From positions 83,411 through 147,410 of the forward strand of contig VXBM01001082.1 of assembly GCA_013400155.1 (NCBI GenBank): a stretch of DNA of 64,000 bases, written 5' to 3'. The translations under genes and the position numbers were made by a program. The notes below the pieces were generated by a model. It made no database searches. It saw only the letters and a program-made list of their open reading frames with translations, and was not told the DNA's origin. The DNA comes from Helopsaltes ochotensis. Lineage: Eukaryota > Chordata > Aves > Passeriformes > Locustellidae. The first letter of the stretch is position 1. Each line of letters begins with the position of its first letter. Positions 1 to 12,290 of this stretch are shown piece by piece.

Positions 1-491
1 CAGGGAAGGTTTGGTATGGCTGACCTGTATTTACAGGGTCAAGACCTTTTCTGCCTCTCATATCACCTCCCACATCAAGGAGGCCGGAGATACATGGGAA
101 ATTGGGAGAGGACATAGCTAGGACAACTGCCCCCAGCTGACCAAAGGGATATATCCTGGACCATATGGCAATGTGCTCAATATATAAAGCTGAGGAAAGA
201 AGAAGGAAGGAAGGACATTAGGAGTGATGGCATTTGTCTTCCCAAGTCACTGTTATGTGTGATGGAACCCTGGATTACTGGTGATGGCTGAACACCTGCC
301 TACCTATGGAAAGGAGAGAATAAATTACTTCTTTTGTGAAGGGCATTTGCTTTATCTACTAAACTGTTTTTATCTCAATCCATGAATTTTATCACTTTTT
401 TTCTTCTGATTCTCTTTCACATCTCAATGGTCGAGAAGTGATCGAGCAGCTGTGTGGTGTTTAGTTGACAGCTAGCGTTTAAATCATAACA
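1..491 (+). mobile_element. Endogenous retrovirus LTR, 5' end cut by window edge (family A)
   Basis: Solo-LTR-like sequence in plus orientation. It carries the promoter-proximal block seen in the other family A copies (an 'aaagggatat' box, then a 'tatataaagc' TATA-like box near 180-190), a poly(A) signal AATAAA at 319-324, and a terminal segment 'gtggtgtttagttgacagct' followed by a CATAACA end. The same order of blocks is found on the minus strand at 41167-41739 and 58734-59321, which fixes the orientation. Roughly the first 130 bases of the LTR lie outside the window. No internal retroviral sequence follows. Family membership (avian ERVL-like) is recognition, not a search result. Confidence 0.7.
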
Positions 492-1799
492 CAGATTTAA
501 TCTTCTACAAATTTCTCCGAAGTTTCAGAGAGAAATGCGATATTCAAAATTGAGAAGTTGTTCAGTTATTCATAAGTAAGTAAGTCATCTTGATGTTTTG
601 CACTCATTTTTGCAAACAGTATTTTCATCTGAGCTAGTAGTTTTCATGCTTTATTGTAGTCATTAAAGGAAAAATTACTTTCAGAGCTAACTTCTTCAAA
701 TCAAGTGTCTACAAAAGGAGATGAGAGGCTATGTTCAGTTGACCACATACATGCATTCAGTGTTTATTGAAACATCCTAGAATGCCATTACATGTTAAGA
801 GATATTACTTTGAGAGTCTGAGAAAAAATCAAGAGTCCGGTGTCCAGGTCTTGGACTCATGAGTACAAAAATGTCTTAATAATCATTGTTAATTGTTAAT
901 ACATAAAAAAAAAAAAAATCAGTCAAAAAAGAATGGCACCTTATTGTCTTCTCCCTTTTCCAGAATACATACTACAGCTTTCACGGTGAAAATTAACACT
1001 TGGAATCAGGAAGAAAATTTATTATTATTTAGGAAAGACAAGACCAATTAATTTACACTGCATTTTACGTGGCTGTGTTCACTAGACAGATCTATCAGAT
1101 AAGCTCCAAATTTAAATGAGAAATTGGGTGGTTTATGAAATTGGGTGGTGTGAAGGTTTTAAGAATCAGTTCATTTTTCAGGCTTCAATAGTTTTGCCAA
1201 TAAATTTAGTCAACAGTATGATTTTCTCTTTAGAAACACAGGTGAACAATTTCCCACCATACTGGAGTACAGTTTTTAAAAAATTGGTCATTATCAGTGA
1301 TACCTGAATGTTGAATATTACCTTAAAAAAAAAAAAAAAAAAGAAATAAAAACCCCTAAAAAAAAACCCTAAAGTATTACAAAATTTTAGTTGTTTTTTT
1401 TTCTTTCTTAGGATGTCAGCAAAGCAGTACTCCATCTTTATAATATTCTTTCAGAGTTGGACTTTATCTGTGATTTCCCTTTATATTTGAGAGTTTTATG
1501 CATACTACTGAATGGAACCTAGGTTCAAATAACTGACTTTTCACATCAAAATTTTGATATCTGATTGTTTATGGTTTCATTTTACTGTGAAATGCTAAGG
1601 GGGTAGCAATCAGCTTACAACTTCTCTTGATGTACAAAGAAAAACCTGAATTAAATCTTCTTGAATGCATTTCATATTTGTTTCTATGATCATAAATTTG
1701 TCTAGTGTTGGAATTAGAAGAAAAAATTCAAAAGAAAAGTATCTAGAAAATATGTTTAAGATCCTTCTCCTAGGAAACTTAACAACTTCTGAGCAAATG
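492..1799. other. AT-rich noncoding stretch, no gene seen
   Basis: Only short chance frames and two A tracts (about 907-919 and 1325-1342) are visible. No repeat family or conserved-looking block was recognised. Confidence 0.5.
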
Positions 1800-2395
1800 T
1801 ATTGCTTTTGCATGGCAAAATTTCGTTAATGGGCAAGGCTGCATGAGTGGCTTCTGTGAGAAACCGGGTCCAATATTTCCAATGCCAGCCAGTTCCTAGA
1901 CAGACCTGCTGCTGGTCAAGGTCAAGCCCATCAGTGATGGTGGCAGCACCTCTGAGACAACATATTTAAGAAGACGGAATAAAAAAACCACAGCAAAAAA
2001 CCTGCAGTAAAACAGCACCCAGGCCAGAGAAATGAGAATATGTGAGAGGAAATTCTGCAGACACCAAGGTCAATGAAGAAGAAGGGGAAGAAGTTTCAGG
2101 CACCAGAACAGAGACTGCCCTGTAGCCCATGATGAAAACCATAACGAAGCAGGTCAACTCTTTGCAGGCCATGGAGGTTCACATTAGAGCAAATGTAGCC
2201 TAAGGAGAATCCCATGCCACAGCAGACAGATATGCACCGAAAGATGATGTGATCCTGTGGGCAACCTGATCTGGAACAGGGTCCTGGCATGATCTGTGAT
2301 CCTGGGGAGAGGAGCCCACACAGGAGAAGGTTTTCTGGCAAGATCTGTGACCCCACAAGGGGCACAATGAAATAGGAGGCTGTAAGATCTTAAGG
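1800..2395 (+). mobile_element. ERV LTR, 3'-truncated copy (family B)
   Basis: Begins with 'tttgcatggcaaaattt', matching the start of the full-length family B copy at 53397 ('tttgcatggtaaggttct'). It then has the shared order: 'agtggcttctgtgagaaacc', a segment ending in a 'catatttaagaag' TATA-like box near 1958, 'aaattctgcagacaccaagg', and degenerate repeats around 'cagcctgtgg'. The match fades after about 2395, so the 3' third with the poly(A) region is missing. Overlapping minus-strand open frames here have no codon-like conservation and are treated as chance. Confidence 0.7.
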
Positions 2396-3647
2396 CCAAA
2401 TTCTAGACTGATTATTAACAAGACATTGAAAACTTGATTTTAGTTCTGCTCATTGCAATGGATTCCTAAGAAAACCGCTTGAATATTTATGTTATGAATA
2501 GTGAAAACTGCTGTGAACAGAATCCTGTGGGATAAAAGATGGTATAGAGATTTTGGATATATTAGTTGTTCTATAATTCATATATTTAAGCATGTCTTTA
2601 TCTGTGCATCCCGTTGCCATTCAAATGCCAAAAAGTATTATTTTTTCCCCAACATAACATTACCATTTACAAATTTAATTTGATTATGGAAACCCATAAA
2701 AATATTTTTCATAGGCAGACAGATTTGGACCATCTTTTTGATTTGAAAATTATAGTCAGCCATGCAATCAGCAGATAAAAGGCCTCTAGATATCTCTTGG
2801 AAGTTCTGTGCATCTGTAATCCTAGCTGACATTTGACAGATTCTCTGTCAGATTTCCATGTTTTATCTTTCCCCTCTGAGGTTATTTTTAAAGTGTGGCT
2901 ATGAAAACTCAGCGCTGTATAGAAAGCTTATTTGTAACTGGCATGGTGCCACAACAACATATGGAGGTGCTGAACATATTGCAAAATTCCACAAATGTGA
3001 ATCACATATTAGAAGGAATCTTATTACATGTGAGTTAGCAATGCTCTTCTTTCCACTATTTAAGAAGCTAATTTAAATGCATATAGAAGTATTATAAGCT
3101 GTATAGAAGTATACATTTAAATGTAAATAGAAGTAATAATCATCTAAACTAATTATTGCATGAATATTAAAATTTATTGCAAACTGGAATAGGATGTCTA
3201 TTGAGATCTCCGTGTATATAAATATATAGATGAATTTACCAAAACACCATGTATTAATTTGTGTACTAGGTAGCAATTGTCTGTCTACCTCCCTACACTG
3301 TGTTACTTTGAGGACATTAAATTTAATTAGATAACTTTCTGTTTAGTTTGAAAGTTTCCCAGATATGCATAGAAATTCTTATTCTAAGGCGATAAACATC
3401 ACTTTTCTATTTAGTAGCACATTACATTTAAGATTTTGGGTGGATAAGCTTAAGCAATTTGTCAGAGTGGCACCAAATCAGAATATTCATCTGAACTTCA
3501 AGAGACAAGCTGTTAAACTTGGTAGAAATCTGTTGCATAGAGGTTCCCCAGCACACATCACAGCATTCTCCACTTTGCTGCTATTGTGGAAGCCATTGCA
3601 GAGTCTGATATGCTGGGGAGCCAAGGCAGGACTCATTGGCTGCACAC
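2396..3647. other. AT-rich noncoding stretch, no gene seen
   Basis: Sequence between two family B LTRs. Short frames only (up to about 99 codons, the longest running into the LTR). Around 3060-3130 there are small repeated words ('atagaagtat'). Nothing else was recognised. Confidence 0.45.
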
Positions 3648-4132
3648 AAAGAGCAGTGTGGTAGGTGCCCAGGCATTGGCAGAGGTGGGGCTGAAGGGTG
3701 GCCTCTGTAAGAGGAATCCCTGTTCCTGACACAGATGCTTCCAGCAGAGAGTGGATGCACCTCAAGACAAGGCTGAGCCCAGCAGATAAGATGGCACATT
3801 GTTTAAAAAGTATTTAAGAAAGGGGAAATGCTGCAGGGCAGTGAGGAGGAGGACACTGCTGGGGATGTGTGCAGCTTGAAGGAGTTGGAAATGGAGTGAA
3901 GCTTGAGAAAAGTTGGGGATAAAGGTGTTTTAATCTTTTGTCTTTGTTTCTCACTACTCAAATCTATTTTAATTTTCAATAAATTAAATTAAATTTCCTC
4001 CAATCAAGTTTGTTTTGCCTGTGATAGCAACTTTTTTGATATCCCTGTTATTGCCTCAAGCTACAAGTTTTTTCTTACTTTTTCTTTTGTTCTTGTCCTG
4101 CAGGCAAGTGGACTAATCCTCCATGATCAGTT
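3648..4132 (+). mobile_element. ERV LTR, short internally deleted copy (family B)
   Basis: Starts with the family B leader ('gtgtggtaggtgcccaggca') and has 'gtggcctctgtaagagg', a 'gtatttaagaaagg' TATA-like box near 3811, and then jumps to the family B 3' part: 'caataaattaaattaaattt' with AATAAA at 3978-3983, a 'gtttgttttgcctgtgatag' segment, and an end near 'ctaatcctcca'. The long run of degenerate 'cagcctgtgg' repeats present in the 53.4-kb copy is absent, so this is either an internal deletion or a shorter subfamily. Confidence 0.65.
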
Positions 4133-5885
4133 GAAAAGATGTCTACACCTAGACCAGTAATTTTAGCCTCCTTTCATTTTGAGAGGAGACAATGAGGCAC
4201 TCGCAAGGCATTGATATGTGTTTCACCTTAGTTATAGAGTCTTCAGAAAGACATGAAGCTTTGTTTCCCCATGGATTCATGAATAGCTCCCATATTCTAC
4301 TCGTATATCAATGCCTTATTACGTAGTTTGCTTTAAGGCCATGTGGCCATGAGTGCTGTTGGGCACATAAATAAGAAAGAGCAGCCAAAGCTGACACCTC
4401 TAGGCTATCACTGGTTTCAGCTGAGTATCAAGTCCCACAATTCAGTACCAGGTGTCAGAGCCTTGGGCTCTGTACTAGGGCTCAGATGCTAGTGCTCAAG
4501 CCAGCACAAAACCAGTGCTGCTGTGCTGCCTGGCATCAGACTGCCATGAAGAAAGCTTTGTGGGAAAATGTTGTGAGAAGTAAGAATATTACTTCTCTCA
4601 GCTTCATTCAGGTTCAGTATCCTTGCCTATGCTATACTGCAGATAGGCCTATATCTGTCTATGTATTGTGTTGGTCCCAATGGCCTGATTTTGTGGTTTC
4701 ATCTTCAAATCTGCTTCATTGTTCTGAACTTTTCTGACCATCTGGCCTTTTTTCTGATTGAGTTTGGGGTGACCAGATTTTCTCAGTGACTCTTGCTCAG
4801 GATCTGTGGGACTGCATTACTTGTTGAGGGTACTGCCCTTCATACCTTGGGACACCCTAGGCTCCTCCACTCTCAGAGAGCAGCCCACTGCTTCTGCACC
4901 CTGACCCTGGGAGCTGTTGCAAAGTGTTTTGATGAATATGCTATGGTGTTTTGGAATGCAATTTATACATAAATTCACAATATCTGTGCTCACAAATAAA
5001 CAATATTAGGAACAAATCCCCAGCTCAGAGGTCTAAAGGCACATCAGGCTGGAGGAGTTTGTACTGCTTAGTGGCTGCTCCCTCTATTGCAAATATTTTT
5101 GGACAAAATTAGGTAAAACAGAGAAATTAAATTATGAAAGCAATCAAGAGTACAAAGACTCCTTTTCAAAGTTCTCTTATATTTAGCAGCAGAGGTTTAT
5201 ATATGCCTGAGACAAGGCAGATTGAAGTGCAAATGAATGGAGGTTTCTAACACAATCTACCTGTTTTCAGAACCCTTAGGAGAGGAGACCTGGTCTTAAT
5301 TATAGCTGTCTGGATTACACCCTGGAGGTATAAAAATAGTAAGATTTATTTTGACTGTTGTTTGCCATTATAAATGTATTGATTTTATTCAGCCAAATTA
5401 ATTTCCTCTTCTCTAGTGTCATGCATGCAAATTATATATCTTGCTTTGGCAGACGCTTTAGAAGCTGAAGTTTCACTGCCATGGTATAGAAATTCTGACA
5501 AAAATAGAAATAGATCCCAATGTGATACCAAAGTTTTTGTTTCATATTTCAAATTACATAAATGGTCAGACTCAGTAAATATCAGGCAACTCTTACTATT
5601 TTGTATTTCATTGCAATAAACTCAGCATTGTAGAACACTTTTAATATTGAATAAGTAGTCTTTAACTTGGGAATAACAGAAAATAAATAATCAATAGTAA
5701 AATATTGTTAGAAGATTGATGGAAAAAGAGAATTAAATAATCATTTTATGTTTTTCATAAAATAAAAAAATATACATTGGTATATTTGGGTTTTTTTCCA
5801 AGCCAGAAGCACTGGAATGTAATGAACCTTGAAAACGTATAATCTGAGTTAGGTAATAATACTTTTATGATTTTGTTTTCAATTT
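4133..5885. other. Noncoding stretch, nothing recognised
   Basis: Moderately AT-rich sequence without a recognisable element. The longest open frames (83 and 67 codons) have no family resemblance. The part at 4780-4920 is locally GC-richer but matches nothing I know. Confidence 0.4.
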
Positions 5886-6150
5886 ATAGAATCACAGAAT
5901 TTTTTTAGGTTGGAAGGACCTCTAAGACAAGTCCAACCATTAACCAAGCTCTGTCAAGTCCATCACTAATCCACATCCCTAGGTCTCACCTCTTATAAAT
6001 ACCTACAGGAATGGTGACTCCACTCCTTCTCTGGGCAACCTATTCCAATGATTGATAACATTTTTGGGAAAGAAATTTTCCCAAATTTGATATCTCTGTT
6101 GTCAGTTGTGGTATGCTTAATAGGTTCCCTTTGTCACATTCTTTAGAAGA
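5886..6150 (-). mobile_element. CR1 LINE 3' fragment
   Basis: Read on the plus strand it opens with 'tagaatcacagaat', the reverse complement of the CR1 terminal repeat. It continues with the typical 'ggttggaaggacctctaaga' line and the 'tccaaccattaaccaagc' and 'ctctgggcaacctattccaa' segments of the avian CR1 3' end. Similarity becomes weak beyond about 6070. It is 5'-truncated, as is normal for CR1, and adjoins but is separate from the larger CR1 at 6266. Confidence 0.8.
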
Positions 6151-6265
6151 TATTCCTTCTTTTAGGAAATATTCCTTCTAGATGAAGTAGAAACATTTAT
6201 TCTATGAACATAAAAGACATGTAAGAATTATAGTGATCAGGGACAAGTTATGTCAGCTATAATAT

Positions 6266-9200
6266 AATAGAATCACTAGGCTGGAAGAGATCTTCAAGAC
6301 CATCGAGTACAACCCAGCCCTAACACCTCAACTAAACCATGGTACCAAGTGCCACACCCAGTCTTTTTTTTAAACGCATCTGGGGATGGTCACTTCATCA
6401 CCTCCTTGGGCAGACAATTCTAGTACTTATCACTCTTCCTATAAAAAACATTTTCCTAATATCCAACCTATATTTCCCTTGGCACAGCTTAAGACTGTGT
6501 TTTCTCCTTTGGTCAGTTGCTGCCTGAAGAAAGAGACCAACCCCCACCTTACTACAACCACCCTTCAGGAAGTTGTAGAGAGTGTAGAGAGTAGAGAATC
6601 TCTGTCTCCTTTTCTCCAGGTTAAACATCCCCAGCTCCCTCAGCCATTCCTCACAGGGCTTGTGTTCCCAGCCCCTCATCAACCTTGTTTCCCTCCTCTG
6701 GATGTGCTCAAGCATCTCAATGTCCTTCTTAAACTGAGAAGCCAGAAATGGACACAGCACTCAAGGTGCGGCCTCACCATGACCTCCCTGGTCTTGTTGG
6801 CCACATTATTCCTGGTATAGGCCAGAATGCCGTTGGCCTCCTTGGACACCAGGGCACACTGCTGGCTCCAGTTCAGCTGCTGGCACCAGTACCCCCTGGT
6901 CCCTTTCTGCCTGGGCACTGTCCAGCCGCACTGTCTCCAGCCTATAACCTTGCAGGGGGTTATTGTGGCCAAAGTGCAGCACTCAGCACTTGGACTTACT
7001 AAACTTCATCTTGTTAGACTCTGCTCATCTACCCAACTTTTCTAGGTCTCTCTGCAGAGTCATCCTACCTTCCAACAGATTCACACACTCTCCCAGTTTA
7101 GTGTCTTCTGCAAATTTACTCATGAAAGATTCAATACCCTCATCCATGTCATCAATAAAAATATTGAACAGAGCTGGCCCCAGCACAGACCCCTGAGGAA
7201 CACCGCTGGTGCCTGGCTGCCAGCTGGATGCAGCACCATTCACCACCACTCTCTGGGCCTGGCCATGCAGCCAGTTCCTAGCCCAGCAAAGAGTGCTCCT
7301 GTCCAAGCCACGGGCTGCCAGCTTTTCCTGGAGCGTGCTGTGGGAAACAGTGTCAAAGGCCTTGCTGGAGTCCAGGTACACAACATCCATAGCCTTTCCT
7401 GCATCCACCAGACGGGTCACCTGGTCATAAAAGGAGATCAGGTTGGTCAAACATGACCTACCCCTCCTAAACCCATGCTGGCTGGGTCTGATACTTTGGC
7501 CATCCTGTAAGTGCTGCATGATGACACTCATTATAAACTGCTCTACTACCTTACTGAGCAGGTACTGAGATCAGGCTAATTGGCCTATAATCACCAGGGT
7601 CCTCCTTCCCACCCTTTTTGTGAATGGGTGTCACATTGGCCAGCTTCCAGTGATCTGGAACCTCACCAGTGAGCCAGGACTGTTGGTAAGTGATGGAGAG
7701 CGGTTTCACAAGCTCATCTGCCAGCTCCCTCATCACCCTGGCATGGATCCCATCTGCTCCCATAGATTTATGAACATCCAAGCAGCTCAGCAGTTCTCTG
7801 ACTGCCTCCTCCTGGATAACAGTGGGACCTTTTATCTCCCTGACACCATCTACCAGGCCAGGAGGACAGCTGTCCGGAGGAAAAGCTGTCTTCCCACTAA
7901 AGACTGAAGCAAAGAATGCGTTAAGCACTTCTGCCTTCTCCTCATCTGCAGTTCCTAAGCTCCCTCCTGCATCCAGTAGAGAACAAAGGTTGGTCTTATC
8001 CTTTCTTTTGCCATTAATGTATTTGTAAACACATTTTTTATTATTCTTTACAGAAGTTGCCAAATTAAGTTCTGAGTTTTTTTTGACCTAATTTTTTTCG
8101 GACATGCCCTACCAACCCCCTTAAATACTTTCTGAGAGACCTGACCCACCTTCTAAAGATGATACATCCTCTTTTTATTCCTAAATTCCTTCAAAACCTG
8201 GTTGCCCATCCAGGCTGGACATTTGCTTCATGGACTCATGTTTCAGCACACAGGGACAGTCTGTTCCTGTGCCCTCAAGACCTCTGATTTGAGGCATGCC
8301 CACCTTTCCTGCACTCCTTTGTCTTTAAGGACTGCTTCTCAAGGAACTCTCTGAATAAGTCTCTTGAATAGGCCAAAGTCTGCCATCCGGAAGTCCAATG
8401 TAAAAATCTTATTGATGTTCCTCCTGATTTCACCAAATATCAAGAACTCTAAAATTTCATGATCGCTCTGCTCCAGGCTGCCTCCTACCACCACATCTTA
8501 CACCAGCCCATCTCTATTTGTAAACATCAGGTCTAACATAGTCCCTTCCCTGGTGGGCTCACTCACCAGCTGCAACAAAAAGTTGTCCTCCACACACCCT
8601 AAAAACTTCCTGCACTGCCTCTTTTCTGTTGTATTAAGTTCTCAACTGATGTCTGGAAGGTTAAAGTCACCGACAAGAACAAGAGCTGATGATCATGAAA
8701 CATTCTCCAGCTGCTTATCCACCTCTCCCTCCTTGTTGGGTGGATGATAACAGACTCCCAGATAAGGATGTCAGCCTTGTTGGCCTTTCCCTTAATTCTT
8801 ACCCACAGGCGTTCAACCTCATTGTCCTTAGTTTCAATACCAATAGCATCAAAAACCTATCTTATATAAAGGGCCACCCCTCCACCTCTTCCTGCTTTTC
8901 TATCTCTTTGGAAGAGCTTGTGACCATCCAGTGAAGTGCTCCAGCTATGTGAGTCATCCCACCACATTTCTGTGATAGCGACTACATCATAGCTTTGCTG
9001 TTGCACCATGGCCTCCAGCTCTTCCTGTTTGTCACCCATGCTGCGTGCATTGGTACACATGCACCTCAGCTGGGCTACTGATTTCACCCTCACTAAGGCT
9101 TACCACCCTTGGGCCTGCTTCCAGGCAGCCCAGCTGCATCCCCTTCCGCCTTCAAACCTAGTTTAAAGCCCTCTGAATGAGTTCTGCCAGTTCATGAGCT

Positions 9201-9550
9201 AAAATCCTTCTGATCTTAACAGAGAGATGTATCCTATCTGGTTCCAACGGCCAAGTGCTGCAAAAGTTGCCCCATGATCAAAGAACCCAAAATTCTGTTG
9301 ATGACACCAACCCTTGAGCTGCTTGTTGATAATGTGGGTTCTCCCACTCCTTTCATTTTTCTCTGCCACCAAAGGCACTGAGCAGAATACTGCTTGTGCT
9401 CCTGCCCTACTAACAACTTGATTCAGTGCCCTAAAGTCCCTTTTAATTGCCCTGATGCTCCTCTTTTCAGTCTCATCATGCCAGCATGGAGTATTAGCAG
9501 TGGGTAATAATCAATTACCTGAATCAGCCCAGGGAGTCTCTCAATATCTC
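6266..9550 (-). mobile_element. CR1 LINE, long 5'-truncated copy (about 3.3 kb)
   Basis: The largest element in the window. Its 3' end lies at 6266 ('atagaatcactaggctggaa' on plus), followed by the CR1 3' untranslated region and a decayed ORF2 (6390-9100). The stretch 9100-9550 corresponds to the region upstream of the endonuclease and includes 'gcagtgggtaataatcaatt', which I recognise from avian CR1 5' parts. A complete CR1 is about 4.5 kb, so roughly 1 kb of the 5' end, including most of ORF1, is missing. Target-site duplications were not found, as expected for old CR1. The 3' end matches the copy at 51168-51660 closely ('aatcactagg', then 'ccaagtgccacacccagtct'), so both belong to one subfamily. 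Confidence 0.92.
6390..9100 (-). pseudogene. CR1 ORF2 (endonuclease and reverse transcriptase), decayed
   Basis: Remains of the LINE protein that nicks target DNA and reverse-transcribes the element RNA. In order along the minus strand: the start of the apurinic-type endonuclease at 9093-8857 (motif AITEMWWDDSHSW, including the catalytic-type Glu); a segment at 8856-8064 that aligns by eye with the rest of the endonuclease but is interrupted by stops; the N-terminal reverse transcriptase at 8063-7551 (GADGIHARVMRELADEL, then DPGDYRPISLISVP); the polymerase core at 7531-7025 with QHGFRRGRSC, motif A VVYLDSSKAFDTV and motif B GTSGVPQGSVLGPALFN; and the C-terminal part at about 6760-6398 (RRETRLMRGWEHKPCEEWLR). 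Motif C reads FAED instead of the usual FADD. A small insertion near 7557 breaks the frame between the two reverse transcriptase pieces. The intact protein would be about 900-1000 residues. This copy cannot encode it. Confidence 0.93.
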
Positions 9551-11891
9551 ACTTGTTCATTGCATAATTTTAAAATCCAAGAGAATCCTGCATCAATCTT
9601 TAATAATAAATTATCTACAAAATAAGTTAATTACAAACTTACAGGTTACAATTTCCTTTTATTGTCTGTTCTTTTTTATATTTTCTAGTAATATTTTCTC
9701 AATAACTTTGTTTCACAATGTATCATCTTCAACAAAATTTTGAACTATTCTTGAGGTGGAAATTCTGGTCAAAATCAGAGAAAACTATATCATTTGTGTA
9801 GCAAGTGTTCTTTCAGCTTAGGCATCACATCCTAAAAATTACAGAAATATATAAAAATCATATAGTTTATAATTCAAAACCAGATCACATCCTTAGTTCC
9901 TTCATACCACATTCAAGCAACACAGTCACATCTCATTATTTTTTGATGTCGGCATCCCCCTGACATTTTTACTTTCTTTTTGCCTCCTAAAATGAAAGAA
10001 AATAGGACAGAGAAAGTAAAAATACGAGGTTTTCTCTGTAATTAGAAAAGGATGAGAGGATATTCTATATACAGAGCACTTAAATTAGATGCCTGCTCCA
10101 AGTAGCTCTTTGGAAGAATCAATCTTTCTGCATTGCCTATATGAGAATCAATGTAGACTAGCCTTCTAATTTAGGTACATATATTTGGGATTTATCTGCC
10201 CTACTTATGGTATCTAAAAGGCATACAAGTCTTAATTAGTCACTCTGGTCTCACTTTGTAATAACATCCAAGGACAATTCACTGCATAAGAAAGGGTGGA
10301 TGAATTGATCTCTGGGAGAGATACCAGTATCTCTTTTGCAAGCTACAGAACGAGTTTTGGATTATCAAACCATTATAACCTTAATTCTCTTGCTCATATA
10401 AAGGTATTTATCCCACTGAGGAGCTCTAGGGCATCTGGTGCATCTATGCAGAGTTAATGAAGAATGTAGAGAAACCTATTCTCTTCCAGACAACCAAACA
10501 TGACCGGCAGAATAATAATCTGCTAAATATGTAATGGCATTAAAAAATGTGTCTCATGGTCTAGAAATCCTTTAAAGGTCCCTTCCAACTGAAAGTGTTC
10601 TATGAGTCTATGACTCTGAGGCAAGAATATTATCGTTACAATTGAATGCTATTCCAGATTTAAACAATTTAATTAAACTTTTCACATGTCAGTGTGTGTT
10701 TTCTACTCAGAAAGTGCTGCTTCTTTTGAAATGTCACTAAGAAAGTAAGAAGAATTCAAGGCTGATCATAAGATTCACTGTAAAAAGGATGGAAAGTATA
10801 CAAGAGTGGATAGCAATCTTCTGCCCCTTCTGATATGAGGAACCCCAGGTGTTGCAGTAGTGGATGAGCCCACCTTCATTGAATACACAGTGTGTTACAC
10901 AGAATTCCTGTTTTTGGTGAGGTTCTCTAGCATAAAATCCTGTTTCTCAATACAGATTCTCAATCACTGATAGCATTAAATCTGAAGAATGACTTAGACA
11001 ACGTATTCCACCATTCTAACCTCACTAAAGAAATTATAGCTCCTGAAGAGTTGCACACAATATTTCCAGTGGACAAGAAAATGCAGTATCCATATACACT
11101 TATAGTTAAATGCACGTTGGAAACAGAGATGTTGACAACCTATTGATTATGTGTACCTTGACTAATTATTATACTATTATTTAGATATACCTTAATTAAA
11201 CAGTAGTGACATGGAAACTGTAATACCTTTTCATATTCCTGAATGGTCATGGGTGGTGTCTACATGTGAATTATTTGTACAGATTTCCAGTATAGACAGT
11301 AGACTTCAAAGACTTAATTTACTTGTCTAAGGAAATGTAGCAAGTGCCATTTGAGTCCTAGACTATCTTCACTGGCCTCCAGCCCCATTTTCATGGAGGC
11401 ATGGGTCTCCCATCTATATTCTTAAATAATTTAAAGTAACTTCAAATAACACTGGAGGCAATTTTTAGGCAGCACTTACAGCTTTACAGTCTGTGCAGCA
11501 CAAAACTTGAATTCATCACAACTAGACACTGTGGCTTAGATTTGTCTATACATCCGTGCAACCATTGTTTTTGCCCTAAGATAGCTGAAAGATACTCACT
11601 TGATTGATACAGCTCCTACAAGATATCTGGAGGGATGTTCTGGAACAGCTGGAAACTTGTAAAGATAACTAGGATTAAGGATCCCCCCTTTTAGACAATT
11701 TAATAAAACACTGTATGTCTACTTTAGAATCATCAGAATTACTCTTTAAACTCTGATAATGGATGTTCATTCATTTTATTGAGAGCTTAAGTACCTAAAT
11801 AACATTAGGTATGTAAAAAAACCACAGACCTGTATGGAGAAATTTCTTTCTTAAATGGGAACAGAATTCTTTCTATCACTTTAAAGGTGAG
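9551..11891. other. AT-rich noncoding stretch with one CR1 tail
   Basis: No gene seen. Apart from a short CR1 tail (about 10556-10615) I recognise nothing. Open frames are short. Confidence 0.45.
10556..10615 (+). mobile_element. CR1 LINE, short 3' tail fragment
   Basis: About 60 bases ending in 'gttctatgagtctatgactc' preceded by 'aaaggtcccttccaactgaa', the characteristic last lines of CR1. The fragment is heavily 5'-truncated and diverged. Confidence 0.7.
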
Positions 11892-12290
11892 TGTATCTGG
11901 TCTGTCTGAGATGGAGTTAAACTTCCCCACAACAGTTCTTGTAATTCTGTGCTTTGCACTGGTAGCTGGAAAGGTTTTGGTAACACACCAGTGCTTTGGC
12001 TACTGCTGTGCAGCACTGGCACATCATCATCTCTACAACATTCCCCATTGTCCCACACTGGCAGTGGAGATCTTGGGAGAGGACAGAGCTGACACAGCTG
12101 ACTCAAACCGAACAAAGGGATATTCAGTATCTTATGGTGTCTGTGCAACAATCAAAAGTAAGAATTAGGAAGAAAGTGGGGAGGAGACTTTTTCCGTGTT
12201 ACTTTCTTCCCTCCCCGTCCTGCTGAGGGCAGTAGCGATCAAACAACTTTGGGCATACCTAACATCCAGCCAAGGTCATCCCACCAAACA
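11892..12290 (+). mobile_element. ERV LTR with mosaic composition (family A start, family B-like end)
   Basis: The first part has the family A leader ('ctggtctgtctgagatggag'), then 'ttttggtaacacaccagtgc', 'ttgggagaggacagagctga' and the 'aaagggatattcagtatctt' box, matching 1-491 and the minus-strand copies. The last ~100 bases ('tgctgagggcagtagcgatc' to 'catccagccaaggtcatccc') instead match the end of family B. The open frames over it, up to 93 codons, are not retroviral proteins. Exact ends were not fixed because no target duplication was found. Confidence 0.7.

Noticed and set aside
1800..4132. One LTR interrupted by an insertion, or a 5'/3' LTR pair of one provirus
   Set aside because: Both copies contain the same leader and TATA region, so they are two LTRs, but the DNA between them shows no retroviral internal sequence and their structures differ, so a single provirus is not supported.
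1..12290. The same-orientation family A copies at 1 and 11.9 kb as the ends of one provirus
   Set aside because: The interval is filled with family B LTRs and CR1 in unrelated DNA, with no gag, pol or env remnants.
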